In this document: piece after piece, positions 1 through 13,000 of the stretch | How the letters are laid out: every line of letters starts with the position of its first letter | Position numbering within the stretch: the stretch's first letter is position 1 | Source: Agapanthus africanus | Lineage: Eukaryota > Streptophyta > Magnoliopsida > Asparagales > Amaryllidaceae | Direction of reading: 5' to 3' | Assembly: GCA_030015575.1 (NCBI GenBank) | Contig: JASDDO010000001.1 | Span: 136,605,988 to 136,669,987, forward strand | DNA: 64,000 bases | The notes under the pieces: generated by a model | Databases searched by the model: none | What the model was told of the DNA's origin: nothing | The model's input: only the letters and a program-made list of their open reading frames with translations | Position numbers and translations under genes: made by a program

Positions 1-475
1 GAGACGGTTTTTTTTATTAAAAGTTAAAATTACTCGGTTGTTGAAGCCTCGATACTTTTCTGTTATAAAGCAATTTGGTAGATGGTAAGCAGGAGAGTTG
101 GCACAAGACAATAAATTTTTTGCTTCCATATACCAAAGTTTGAAAACGAGGACATCCATGGTTTACTTACGAAAGTTGTTGATATTCCCTAGGTCCAACA
201 TCTCATTTTTCCCATTTTATATTCATTTTCAACATCTTATCAACGATAATCATTTATCTTCTTTTTGATCAAATCATACAATTTTCTAGAATTTTTTACT
301 AGATAAAGAAAATCCATTACGATGGTAAAGTAAAGTAAAATCAGTAGTAAATGAATTAGATATTTATATTGTAAACACCAGACGAATCAATGGTTTATCA
401 AAAAAATCTTAAGAATCAATATATTTCTAAATCTGTTCATGATAAAGGACCAAGAGACTTTGGGACTTACAGAAT
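1..475. other. AT-rich flank, no gene seen
   Basis: This AT-rich stretch is the left flank of element E1. I see no coding region, RNA gene or recognisable repeat in it. The small ORF on the minus strand here runs into the E1 LTR and has no recognisable content. Confidence 0.5.
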
Positions 476-480
476 GATGG

Positions 481-1286
481 TAATGATACTCATAAATAGG
501 AATTTCCCAGATCATGACACGTGATAGATGACGTGTCCTGAGGCTTGCGGGACATGAGCAAACACGATACATTGAAAGCATTCCCCGGGCCTTCGCCCCG
601 AGGATTGACCCGACCTTCGATGGCCTCCCAGAATACTCCTATGCTCCCCTTTCAAACAACCATCGGCTCGCCTCCGATCCCTCCTACACGCTGAGCTTTC
701 TCAGCCTTCCCAACTCGCCTCCGAGCTATCACAGAACCGAGTTTTCTCGGCCTCCCGCTCTCCTCCGAGCCTCCTGCCGAGCTAAGCCTTCCCAGTTCTA
801 CTGAGCAACCAAGGACGCAGAGCCCAAAGCGTCTCCGCCACGGCTCCGCGTATCTCGCCAGAAGTGAGATATCCGCCACCCAACGTCCCGCGTTTCATGC
901 CGTCATATCCCCCTATTAACGAGCGTATCTCTTCATTAATGGAGGGATCCCGTCATTCACGCAGGCGTAACGTCAAGGGTGTAACCGACGGCGAAGATCT
1001 CGCGCCAGCTCGCTCCAAGCGACCACTATAAAAACCCCTCTCTCAGACGACTCAGATAAGTCAATTTCAAGCCAACAAGCTGCTACTCTGCCAAAATTTC
1101 TCGGCTAACTTGATCGTCGGAGGGCCCACAGTGGTACAACCACCCCGGGACTTCTTTGCAGGTAGCTCGGCTTTACCCCCAAAATCAACCCATTGAGACC
1201 CACACACTCAAGAAAACAAGCATCAACGTCAATCTCAACCCTTTATCAGCGCTCACAACAGATCGACGGAGGACAGGTCTCCATCA
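481..1286 (+). repeat. E1 5' LTR
   Basis: It aligns along its length with 37889-38710. A TATA-like TATAAAAA lies at 1027-1034, in a context conserved in the other LTR (38435-38442). An inverted repeat of the half-site GACACGT (516-522 and 531-537) sits close to the LTR start and is conserved in the other Tat LTRs of this window. The right edge is set by CCATCA followed two bases later by the primer-binding site. Confidence 0.9.
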
Positions 1287-1288
1287 GT

Positions 1289-1306
1289 TGGCGCCGTTTG
1301 TGGGAA
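1289..1306 (+). other. E1 primer-binding site (tRNA-Asp type)
   Basis: TGGCGCCGTTTGTGGGAA starts two bases after the LTR. Its first ten bases match the complement of the plant tRNA-Asp 3' end (TGGCGCCGTT), and most of the rest also agrees. tRNA-Asp priming is common in Tat and Athila elements. Confidence 0.8.
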
Positions 1307-1353
1307 CAAAATTTTTTCCACCCATCAAAAGTTGATCTTCCGCTCTCGACTAC

Positions 1354-2679
1354 ATGGCAAGCGAAGACCGTGGCGATCCCAGCACAAGCTGTCGCCCTTC
1401 CCACAACGGAGGCGCGGACGGATCTACTCCCCCACCGAATGCCATCCATGCCCTCTCGACGAGGATCGATAGGCTCGCGTCCATAGTCGACGCCCTTGTC
1501 CATGTCCAAACGGCAGGCCCAGCCTCCCAGGTCGCTGTTCCCCTTCCCAGGGATCACGACCTCCGCAGAGGGGCGGATGACACCGCCCACGCTGGGACCA
1601 CCGAACAACGCCGCGCTCACTCCGGCGACCGCGACGACCGATTCTAAGACCCGCTGGGCGCCATAGGGCCCCACACCATGGTCTCGTGAAAGAGCCTATC
1701 GCCCTGAGGCCCGTCGTGATCCCGTCCCTCCCGAGAAAGTATCGGTCAGCTCGCCTGCTCCCAAGCATGACCGACACCCTCTCCCTCAACGGGATCGCAC
1801 GAACGGCACTCACCGCGAAGACTCAAGAAGGACCTCGTTTGAGGACCTACGGAATTTGATAGAACGGAATCGGAGTCGCAGCCTGGCGCAGACCACCAGC
1901 AGGAAGAACAACCGCTCCGAATGCGCCGAATCCTCGAGGCATCACACCGCCTCGACGCCCTCGAAAAAAAATCAAAGGTATACATTGGGAGGGTCATCCA
2001 TCCGGTGAAGGGTCCAGGTACGCCGCCGATTCACTTACGAAGCCCTTCACCGAGAAGTTCCTTGCCGTACACGTCTCGTCTAGGAACAAACCGTCCAAGG
2101 TGGCCCTCTTCGACTGGAAGTCCGACCCAAAGGACCATCTGGATGCATTCACGGCGGGCATGAGCATCCAGGATAACTCCAATGTTGCCCAATGCCAAGC
2201 ATTTCCCGCAAACCTCATCCGGGCTGGACGGGACTGGTTCTGAGGACTCACGCCACGCTCTATCTATACCTTTGATGAGCTGGCCACCCAGTTCCTCGGC
2301 CACTTTGTCGGAAACAGACAACAGAAGCGAACGGTCGATTACCTTTTCACCATAAAGAGCGGGGACAAGGAATCCTTTAATGGATACGTCACTTGCTTCT
2401 ACAACGCCCTTCTCGAGGTTCCCGAGCACTGGGATGAAACTATCATCATCGCCCTAAGGTCGGGTCTTAGGCACAACGAGTGGCTCCGCTCTTTTGCATT
2501 AGCGCAACCTAAGACCATGGCCAAGGTAAAAACTTGGACCGAGCGAGAGATCCAACTCGAGTCTGAGGTGAATGCCAACATGCCCGGGGCGACCAAGCCA
2601 ACCAAAAGAAGAGGGGCAGAGAAGAGAAGAAGAAGGTTGACCGGCCAAAACCGTACTCCCCAAAATTCCAGGAGTATAC
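1354..2679 (+). pseudogene. E1 gag, N-terminal and central part (fossil)
   Basis: This is the structural polyprotein region of E1, which would form the virus-like particle. The start is placed at the ATG at 1354, about 50 bases after the primer site. Several separate open stretches follow. The clearest is the retrotransposon gag domain around 2040-2520, recognisable by motifs such as FDWKSDPKDHLDAF, FDELATQFLGHF and DKESFNGYVTCFYNAL. A basic stretch follows. The region is broken several times and then interrupted by E2. The downstream part (zinc knuckle and protease) resumes at 13749. Confidence 0.8.
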
Positions 2680-5600
2680 TGTCACGCCCCGCTTCCCAGA
2701 GTACGCTAAGATAGGCACGTGACATAGCCAACTATGTTACCTGTAGATAGGAAAAATCCTTCCATAGTCACATTACGACTGTAGAGATATCAAGAATATC
2801 AAAGTAAACTAAACTATATAGTACATGTCCATAAGCCAAAATAAATGAGTCAGGAAATAATATAATATGCGGAAGCAAAATATCAAATAAACACCTGGAA
2901 AGTGAGACTGGATACCGACAGGATCCCCACTGCTCGGTCTAGCAGCAGCAGTACTCCTAATCAGCCTACGACAAAGGTAGAGGATCTGGGCCATGCAAAA
3001 CTCAGACGTCAGCGCGTCAAAACCTCAAGCAATAATATATAAACAGGGTAGCAAAACATACAAGTATGATCATAAATAGTAAAGCAGGTGTAACAGCAAT
3101 ATAAATCAGGGCAGTGAAAGGTAGTGTGCAGTGAGTAATCTAAACTGGTCTATTGGGTTAACTACTCTCAAGTCTTTGAAATCAATTTGATGAATCATCA
3201 ATGTAACTCAATAGTATCCCGTGCGTGCCCGGGATCACGGTGAAGATTCTCAGGCTGAAACCGAGACATGCCGCTAGGCACTAAAGGGAAAGGGTAATGA
3301 TGAATGATGTCCATGGCGTCATCCCAAGGCTGGACTAGCCTCTAAAAAGGTAATGGATAACGATGGATGATGTCAGCAGCATCATCCCAAGGCTGGCCCA
3401 GCCTCTAAAACTGATCGGTAAAGGTAGCACACTGTCGATTTACAAGTCAGGTTTCATCATTGATTTCCCCATACCCCCAAGTCATAAGTGTTCAAGTCAG
3501 GTATTAAGCAATCTAGAGCTAATGCCAACACAGGATCAGGCAGGTACATGTTTGTCTGGATAGACAACAGGAACGGTCCGTAAGGACAACAGGTCAGGTT
3601 TGTTGGCATTAGACACAAGATCAGGTAACAGGTAAAGCCATGGTACATCAGGTCAAGTCAGGTAGTATAGGTATCATGTCATGTCAAGAGGTGCACTGTA
3701 CCATGTCATGTCAAGAGATAGGTGTAACAAGTCATTGTCAGGGGTGCACCGAGTGTCACGTGGGTGCTCATGATCAACTAACGTAAGCATGGGTATATAT
3801 ATAAACAAGCATGGGTACTAATGAAGTAATAAACTGGAACATTGTAATGTGAAATGCAATCAGGTACAGATTAAGGTATATAGATGCACGGTTATCAGTT
3901 TGGGTTTAAGGGATAGTTTCAACATTACTTAAATACAGTATAACAAATATGGATGTTAAAATCATGTTAATATGTACTAAATAATCTAGAGATGCAATTG
4001 AATATAATTTAGGCTAGATGTATGTAAATGGTCGTCTGATAGGATACAAACTATAAAAGGGGTATTATGGGCTATGCAAATAATTGTTATTTGATTTAAA
4101 TAGGGACGTGGGTACACAATATTGTAATCTAACATGCAACAAGTTATAATTCAAGATCCAAATCTAAAATGATATATGGAATATCGAAAAGGAAAATGGA
4201 ACATGTGGCGCTATATGTAATCTACAGTTTTACTATGCAATTTAATAGGTATAAAAAAATATTATAGATAGCATGTAGCAAGTTTCACTTGCCTCGATGG
4301 GTCACAATACGGATACGTACGGCACGTCCGACGTCGGTAAATCGTCGCAATGCACACACACGCACGAGACGGGTCCAGGAAAGGAAAGAGCACGACCACG
4401 CTGGTTGGGGTTGTTCACTGGATCTCTCAGATTGTCGGCATCGAGCACGGCTGCTTGATCAAATCTTCCTCGCAAGGATGCAGTGGACTTTGAGCAAAAG
4501 AAACTTTTGCGCTTACATCACGACCAAACACCGCATCTGGTTTTCTTAACCGCTGAAATGCTTCCATTGCATCAGAATGGGATTTGAACTCCAAAAAAAA
4601 GCAAAACCTTTGATCTTTCTTTCATTCTTCGGATGCACCAGTAAGTGTATGTCCTCAATTTCCCATAGCCTTTTAATGCCTCAAGTACATTATCCTTTGT
4701 CCATGCCTTGTGAATATTCCCCAAGTAAAGGGTATCATGACCCTGGCTAACCGATACCCGAACTTTTTTTTTCCTTTACCTCTGTCCCGTCCTTCAGTTC
4801 AGTAACAGCCTTTTTGGCATGCTCCATAGAAGCATAACGAATAAATGCAAAACCCTTACTTTTCTGAATTACTGGATGTTTAACAATTCTTACAGATTGA
4901 ATCTCCCCAAACACTCCAAAAACTTCAGCCAAATCCTCTTCAACTGCCCTTTTGTCCAATTTACCTATGAATATCTCAAATGGCTTCTGTTTTTGTGCCT
5001 CTGTTGAAGGGGCCTGTAAATACTTGGAATCGTATTCCTCATTTTCTTCTTCTCCATCTCCCTCATTTTCTTCATCTTCTTCCCCGCTTTCTTCATCATC
5101 TCCACTGAAGCTTTTAACCTCACATTTCCCTGTTCCCACTTCAACTATTTATTTGTCGCCTTCCTCCTCTGGTTCCTGCTCCTCGTCTGGTTCTTCGTCC
5201 TCCTCGTCCTCTTTGCGATCAGTCCCTTTAACCTCATCAGAAGCTACAGCAACAGTCTCTTCCTCGACCCTCACCGTTGTCGTCGTCGTCTCCTCCACAG
5301 CTTTCTCCGTCGATGTTTCTTCCTCGACTTTCTCCGTCATGGTTTCTTCAACGATTTTTTTCTGTGGTTGTCTCTTCCACGATTTTATCGGCTATCTCAG
5401 ATGGGGTTTCTTCTTCTACAGCGTTCGCTGGAGCGATCTCTTCCTCCATCGGCGAAACCTAGTCACTTGCGGCGGCGGGGGAGATCTCGGCCGCGGGAAC
5501 CCCGGCATTCTCGGCGAAGGCGATGGGCAGAGGATCGGAGGCTTCTGCCGTCGCTTTCTTCGGCCTAGGAGAGGGCTTATTGACAGAGGCTCTTCTGGAT

Positions 5601-6336
5601 TTGGGCGGCATTGATGATGGATGGATTCGATTTCTTGGGTTTTGGATTGAAGACGAGAGAAAAAGGGAGAGGGGGAGATCTGCTAGGATTTATTTAAAAA
5701 ATATAAAATATATTTTTGTTAGTTATAATAGTTTAAAATATATATAGAATATTTTTTTTGTTAAAGAGAAATAAAGAATATAATATTATAATATTAGTCC
5801 GTTTTGAGATTTTGGTAAATACAAACTTACTCCAAAACACGCCCGGGTCGGGTCTAAAAATCCAGATTTAAAATATGAAAAATATATGCGACTTCCAAAT
5901 TTCAAAATGAATGCTCAGTTAAAGAAAATGCCTACCCCCATGAACGGATGCACGTACATGCGCGTAGCCATCCAAACACGTCCGTTTCACCGAACGGGAC
6001 GAGAACAAGATGCGTGGACGCTACCACAGGGTTAGGGGTATCATGCAGGCTATTAAATGAAATTTTAATTTACTTTCCGTGACCTAGAATGTTATATGAT
6101 AAAAGATGCGATACTAGATAAAATACCAGTATGTACTAATCATGAGATGCACGTGTCCATGCAACAAGTCACGGTAATCTATGAATAAAAATCAAACAGG
6201 TTCAAGCAAGCGGGTCGGGTCGAATGCAATGTAAAATGTAAAGTATCATTCGCACCCAAAATACGTTAAATCAAGAAATATCACGAATAAAGAAATACGA
6301 GAACTGGAATTGGTATAAATGGACTCGGGTGTTACA
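2680..6336 (-). repeat. E2 left LTR (3' LTR in element orientation), 3.66 kb
   Basis: It is nearly identical to 10098-13748 over its whole length. It carries a captured RRM-gene fragment (about 4290-5610 here). Short repeats such as CAGGTCAGG and CATGTCATGTCAAGAG occur around 3480-3720. The rest is AT-rich and apparently non-coding. Confidence 0.92.
4290..5610 (-). pseudogene. Captured host RRM (hnRNP-like) gene fragment in E2 left LTR
   Basis: Read on the minus strand from an ATG near 5610, it begins MPPKSRRASVNKPSPRPKKA. A long acidic Glu/Val/Thr-rich region (about 5150-5450) and an EEDEEN/DGEEENEE stretch follow. Next comes an RNA recognition motif with RNP2-like IFIGKLDK and RNP1-like KGFAFIRYA (about 4800-4990). 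Peptides further on resemble a second RRM (HDTLYLGNIHKAW, FLEFKSHSDAMEAF, SAKVSFAQSPLHP; about 4420-4760). The order acidic N-terminus, RRM1, RRM2 fits the plant hnRNP Q/R-like family, whose members bind nuclear RNA. The fragment lies wholly inside an LTR and is repeated in the other LTR. No introns are evident across the RRMs, which points to capture from an mRNA (inference). It is not one continuous frame and is unlikely to be functional. Confidence 0.82.
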
Positions 6337-9300
6337 TTATACCCAACTACAAAAGAATTTCGTCCTCGAAATTCCAATAACAAGAAAGGATAAACAATCA
6401 AGAATTACAAAACTAGATGTGGAAACTTCTGCCGGATTTCATCTTCTCGTTCCCAAGTTGATCCTCCATGCATGCGAGTGATTTCCCCACGAAACAAGTA
6501 CAAGAGGGATAACTTTGTTCTTAAGAACATTTTCCCTTCGAGCCACAATCGACATCGGTCATTCCTCAAAAGTCAAATCTTCAGGTACAGTTAGCTCCGA
6601 TTGATTCAACACATGTGTTTCATCTCGAACATACCTACAGAGTTGAGGTACGTAAAACACGTCATGAACATTCGCCAAGGATTGCGGTAACGCCAATCAA
6701 TATGCCACTTCTCCAACACACTCCAAGATCTCAAAAGGTCCAACGAATCGATGACTAAACTTTCCTCGACTTTCGAAATGGATCACCCCTTTAGTCGGTG
6801 ATATCTTCAAGAATACCAAATCACCAACGACGAACTCTAGAGGTCTTCTCGATGTATCTGCCTAACTCTTTTGTCGGTCTTGTGCTGCTTTCATATAATT
6901 CCGGATAGTATTAACCTTCTCCACTGTCTGTACAACCAAATCCAGCCCCAACAATCTTCGTTCACCGACATCGTCCCAACAATCTTCGTTCACCGACATC
7001 GTCCCAACAAACAGGTGAACGACACTTGCGATCATATAAAGCCTTGAATGGAGCCATCTGAATAGTCGCCTGAAAACTGTCATTGTACAAAAACTCCACC
7101 AAATGTAGATGATCCTCCCATGAACCTTTGAAGTCTAACATGCAAGCTCTCAACATATCTTCAAGAGTTTGGATCGTTCTCTCCGACTAGCCATCTTTTT
7201 GAGGATGATAAGCTGTACTAAACGTCAATCGAGCCCCCAAACTTTCCTGTAAGCTCCTCCAAAAGTGTGATAAGAAACGATTGTCACGGTCGGACACGAT
7301 GCTCACAGGTACTCCATGCAATCTCACAATCTCTTGTATGTACTGTTCTGCCGAAGCTTCCGTTGATTGACCAATAAAGAACCATGTACCGTTTTGCCGA
7401 AGCTTCCGTTGATTGACTAACTCGAAATGGTAAGAAATGAGCCACCTTGGTTAATCACCCAACTGCATTGTTGCCTTTCGGACTCCTCGGTAGAGCCGTC
7501 AAGAAATCCATGGTTATATGTTCGCACTTCCGTTGAGGAATCGGAAGTGGTTGCAATAAACCAGCAGCCCGTTGATGTTCAGCCTTAACTTACTGACACA
7601 CCACGCACTTTGCTACAAAGCGGGCAATCTCCCGTTTCATGCCTTCCCACCAGAAATGTTGTCGTATATCTCGGTACATCTTCGTGCCTCCTAGATGTAC
7701 GGAATATGCGGAACTGTATGCCTCCTTCATAACTTCTTCACGAATGTCTCCTTTTGGCACATACAAACGGCTACCATATCGCAACGAACAATCTTCATCA
7801 ACAAGTCCGTTCGAAGTCTAGCTTCAACCTGTTCTCGAAACTTTTGCAATCTTGGGTCCCGTGACTACGCTGCTTCAATATTCTCGATCAACGACAACTG
7901 TACTTGCAGCTGCATCATCTATCCCGAAGAATGCGGTAGCATGATCTCCAGCTCGAATCTCCGAAAGTCTTCAATAAGTTCTCTTTGTGCAGTCAACATC
8001 TGAATTGCTCGCAACCGACTAAGCGCATCCGGCACGACATTAACTTTCTCCGGATGGTACTCAAGATCAAGATTATAGTCAGTCATCAGCTCCAACCATC
8101 TACGCTGCCTCATATTAAGCTCCTTCTGTGTGAACACATACTCCAGGTTTTTGTGATCGGTGAATACTTCGACCCTTTCGCCTAATAAATAGTGTCTCCA
8201 AATCTTCAAAGCGAACATCACAGCTGCTAGTTCCAAGTCAGGAGTTGGGCAATACTTCTTATGGGTCTTCAACTATCTCAATGCGTAAGCTATAACCTTT
8301 CCATGTTGCATCAAAACACATCCCAATCCTTTCTCAGGTGCGTCGCTGTGAATCACCAATCCTCCGGAATTGTCTGGCACAGTCAGAATAGGAGCGGTTA
8401 TCAACTTTTGCTTCAGCGCCTCAAAGGCCGACGCACACCTATCCGTCCACACAAATGATACCTCCTTGAGCGTAAGCTTGATCAAAGGCTCAGCCAAACG
8501 AGAAAAATTCTCCACGAACCTTCTATAATACCTGGCAAGTCCAAGAAACTTCTTATCTCCGCAACATTCTTCGGAATCGGCCAATCTCGAACTGCTGTAA
8601 TCTTTCAGGGTCAACGGCGATTCTATCTCTAGCCACACGTGCCCCAAAACTTCACTTCCTCAAGCCAAAACTCGCACTTGCTCATCTTTGCATATAATTT
8701 TCTTGCCCAAATGTCTGCAGTGCGATCTTCAAAAGTTTTGCATGCTCTTCAATACTCCTTTGAGTAGACCAGAATATCATCAACGAACACCACTATAAAC
8801 TGGTCCAAGAATGGTGAAAAGATTTGGTTCATCACGTCCATAAATATCGCCGGTGCATTCGTTACTCCGAAGGGCATCACTAATACTCGTAATGTCCACA
8901 CCGAGTTCGGAACACAGTCTTGCAAATATCTTCTGGTTTAACTCGGACCTGATGATATCCGGACCGCAAATCCAGCTTTGAGAATACCCTCGCGCCACTA
9001 AGCTGCTCGAACAATTCGCCAATGCGAGGGATCGGGTACTTGTTCTTAATAGTCACACAGTTTAATTCTCGATAATCGATGCACGTCCTCCTTGTGCCAT
9101 CTTTCTTCTTTACTAGAAGAACTGGAGTTTCACAAGGCGAGGTACTGCTGCGAATCCAACCATTCTCAAATAATTCAGTAACCTGCTTCTTGACTTCTTC
9201 CAACTCTATTGGTGCCATTGGATAATACGTCTTTGAGATTGGCGCTGCACCAGGAACAAGATTAATCGTAAACTCCACATCTCGTTTTAGCGATAAACCC

Positions 9301-9491
9301 GAGGTGTCTTCGAACACGTCCAAGAATTCTCGAACTATAGCCGGCGCTTCTTTCTTATCAACTTCCATCAACGAAAGAACATTGTTTGTCAGCCTAGTCC
9401 TAAACTCGACTGGCCCGACAGAACCGCTTCCTCCAGCAAAACAAGCTCCGGATGTCCGGGAATTTGGAGAATCACTTTCCTTTCCTAACAA
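6337..9491 (-). pseudogene. E2 pol: reverse transcriptase, RNase H, integrase, chromodomain-like end (fossil)
   Basis: Read right to left, the reverse transcriptase lies at about 8640-9390 ([57 protein letters not shown]). RNase H is at about 7990-8560 ([38 protein letters not shown]). The integrase zinc region is at about 7590-7720 (HLGGTKMYRDIRQHFWW), with integrase core pieces at about 6900-7560. An integrase C-terminal part is at about 6720-6840 (LEFVVGDLVFLKISPTKG) and a chromodomain-like tail at about 6420-6600 (HGGSTWEREDEIRQKFPH). The domain order and the chromodomain indicate a Tekay/Del-type chromovirus. The region is broken in several places. Confidence 0.87.
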
Positions 9492-10074
9492 TCAATATGA
9501 GCGTGGAAAGTGCCGCGAAAATCCATTCCCAAGACAACAACAAACAAAGGATGCACCAGGATTGAATAATCCTAATGCGGGGAAAAACAAGAACAAGTAA
9601 GATACCGAGATGACTTTATCCGAAGTCAAGATATAGAAGAGGATTAAGCACGGTAAACATGACTCAAGATGGTGATAAAACAATAACTGGTAAGCAATGA
9701 AACCGAGAGAAGCAAGGTAATATAACGATCCTGAATCAAGGAAATGAATCAAAACTAGAATTCCAAGTTACTTAAATAGAGTACCGCATTGTAACCATAC
9801 TGCAGTTCATGGGTACAATTACATAACTCCACTCAAGTCGTCAAAATCCTAGTATCAGAATCAAGGAACGGGGAAACAATGGTGAACCAAAAGGTTTCAA
9901 GTCGAGATGCAAAGTTGTTTGTATAACGTCAAGACGAAGGATAAAAGAAAGATATGATTCAAGAATCACGATAACAAGGTGGCAGGACATGTTCCTAATC
10001 ACGAGTATTCTGATTCGTGTATTGGGTCCAATACCCAACTACAAAAGAATCAAACCCGATTAACCTATATCCTA
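9492..10074 (-). other. E2 leader region, no gag recognised
   Basis: This is the part of E2 between its primer site and pol. Only about 0.6 kb remains, too short for gag plus protease, and I recognise neither. A stretch at about 10031-10050 repeats the bases next to the other LTR (6339-6358). Confidence 0.55.
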
Positions 10075-10088
10075 TGGCTCTGATACCA
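10075..10088 (-). other. E2 primer-binding site (initiator tRNA-Met)
   Basis: The minus strand reads TGGTATCAGAGCCA, the classic match to the 3' end of plant initiator tRNA-Met. It lies about ten bases inside the right-hand LTR, which fixes the minus-strand orientation of E2. Confidence 0.9.
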
Positions 10089-10097
10089 AAGAAACCA

Positions 10098-13000
10098 TGT
10101 CACGCCCCGCTTCCCAGAGTACGCTAAGATAGGCACGTGACATAACCAACCATGCTACCTGTGGATAGGAAAAATCCTTCCATATCACATTACGGCTGTA
10201 GAGATATCAAGAATATCAAAGTAAACTAAACTATCTAGTACATGTCCATAAGCCAGAATAAATGAGTCAGGAAATAATATAAAATGCGGAAGCAAAATAT
10301 CAAATAAACACCTGGAAAGTGAGACTAGATACCGACAGGATCCCCACTGCTCGGTCTAGCAGCGGCAGTACTCCTAATCAGCCTACGACAAAGGTAGAGG
10401 ATCTGGGCCATGCAAAACTCAGACGCCAGCGCATCAAAACATCAAGCAATAATATATAAACAGGGTAGCAAAACATACAAGTATGATCATAAATGGTAAA
10501 GCAGGTGTAACAGCTATATAAATCAGGGCAGTGAAAGGTAGTGTGCAGTGAGTAATCTAAACTGGTCTATTGGGCTAACTACTCTCAAGTCTTTGAAATC
10601 AATTTGATGAATCATCGATGTAACTCAATAGTATCCCGTGCGTGCCTGGGATCACGGTGAAGATTCTCGGGCTGAAACCGAGACATGCCGCTAGGCACTA
10701 AAGGGAAAGGGTAATGATGAATGATGTCCATGGCATCATCCCAAGGCTGGCCTAGCCTCTAAAAAGGTAATGGATAACGATGGATGATGTCAGCAGTATC
10801 ATCCCAAGGCTGGCCTCTAAAACTGATCAGTAAAGGTAGCACACTGTCGAGTTACAAGTCAGGTTTCATCATTGATTTCCCCATACCCCCAAGTCATAAG
10901 TGTTCAAGTTAGGTATTAAGCAATCTAGAGCTAATGCCAACACAGGATCAGGCAGGTACAGGTTTTTCTGGATAGACAACAGGAACGGTCCGTAAGGACA
11001 ACAGGTCAGGTTTGTTGGCATTAGACACAAGATCAGGTAACAGGTAAAGCCATGGTACATCAGGTCAAGCCAGGTAGTATAGGTATCATGTCATGTCAAG
11101 AGGTGCACGGTACCATGTCATGTCAAGAGATAGGTGTAACAAGTCATTGTCAGGGGTGCACCGAGTGTCACGTGGGTGCTCATGATCAACTAACGTAAGC
11201 ATGGGTATATATATAAACAAGCATGGGTACTAATGAAGCAATAAACTGGAACATTATAATGTGAAATGCAATCAGGTACAGATTAAGGTATATACATGCA
11301 CGGTTATCAGTTTGGGTTTAAGGGATAGTTTCAACATTACTTAAATACAATATAACAAATATGGACGTTAAAATCATGTTAATATGTACTAAATAATCTA
11401 GAGATGCAATTGAATATAATTTAGGCTAGATGTATGTAAACGGTCGTCTGATAGGATACAAACTATAAAAGGGGTATTATGGGCTATGCAAATAATTGTT
11501 ATTTGATTTAAATAGGGATGTGGGTACACGATATTGTAATCTAACATGCAACAAGTTATAATTCAAGATCCAAATCTAAAATGATATATGGAATATCGAA
11601 AAGGAAAATGGAACATGTGGCGCTATATGTAATCTACAGTTTTACTATGCAATTTAATAGGTATAAAAAATATTATAGATAGCATGTAGCAAGTTTCACT
11701 TGCCTCGATGGATCACAATACGGATACGTACGACACGTCCGACGTCGGTAAATCGTCGCAACGCACACACACGCACGAGACGGGTCCAGGAAAGGCAAAA
11801 GCACGACCACGCTGGTTGGGGTTGTTCACTGGATCTCTCGGGTTGTCGGCATCGAGCACGGCTGCTTGATCAAATCTTCCTCGCAAGGATGCAGTGGACT
11901 TTGAGCAAAAGAAACTTTTGCGCTTACATCACGACCAAACACCGCATCTGGTTTTCTTAACCGCTGAAATGCTTCCATTGCATCAGAATGGGATTTGAAC
12001 TCCAAAAAAAAGCAAAACCTTTGATCTTTCTTTCATTCTTCGGATGGACCAGTAAGTGTATGTCCTCAATTTCCCATAGCCTTTTAATGCCTCAAGTACA
12101 TTATCCCTTGTCCATGCCTTGTGAATATTCCCCAAGTAAAGGGTATCATGACCCTGGCTAACCGATACCCGAACTTTTTTTTTCCTTTACCTCTGTCCCG
12201 TCCTTCAGTTCAGTAACAGCCTTTTTGGCATGCTCCATAGAAGCATAACGAATAAATGCAAAACCCTTGCTTTTCTGAATTACCGGATGTTTAACAATTC
12301 TTACAGATTGAATCTCCCCAAACACTCCAAAAACTTCAGCCAAATCCTCTTCAACTGCTCCTTTGTCCAATTTACCTATGAATATCTCAAATGGCTTCTG
12401 TTTTTGTGCCTCTGTTGAAAGGGCCTGTAAATACATGGAATCGTCTTCCTCATTTTCTTCTTCTCCATCTCCCTCATTTTCTTCATCTTCTTCCCCGCTT
12501 TTTTCATCATCTCCACTGAAGCTTTCAACCTCACATTTCCCTGTTCCTACTTCAACTATTTGTTTGTCGCCTTCCTCCTCTGGTTCCTGCTCCTCGTCTG
12601 GTTCTTCGTCCTCCTCGTCCTCTTTGCGATCAGTCATTTTAACCTCACCAGAAGCTACAACAACAGTCTCTTCCTCGACCCTCACCGTTGTCGTCTTCGT
12701 CTCCTCCACAGCTTTCTCCGTCGATGTTTCTTCCTCGACTTTCTCCGTCATGGTTTCTTCAACGATTTTTTTCTGTGGTTGTCTCTTCCACGATTTTATC
12801 GGCTATCTCACATGGGGTTTCTTCTTCTGCAGCGCTCGCTGGAGCGATCTCTTCCTCCATCGGCGAAACCTAGTCACTTGCGGCGGCGGCGGAGATCTCG
12901 GTCGCGGGAACGCCGGCATTCTCGGCGAAGGAGATGGGCAGAGGATCGGAGGCTTCTGCCGTCGCTTTCTTCGGCCTAGGAGATGGCTTATTGAAAGAGG

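Noticed and set aside
1246-1813. Minus-strand frames opposite E1 gag
   Set aside because: They overlap the gag start in antisense, differ from the known Tat antisense gene and have no domain.
4952-5614. 220-codon Ser/Phe-rich plus-strand frames (also 12363-13025)
   Set aside because: They are the complement of the acidic Glu-rich codons of the captured RRM gene on the minus strand. GAA/GAG runs give Ser/Phe-rich frames on the other strand.
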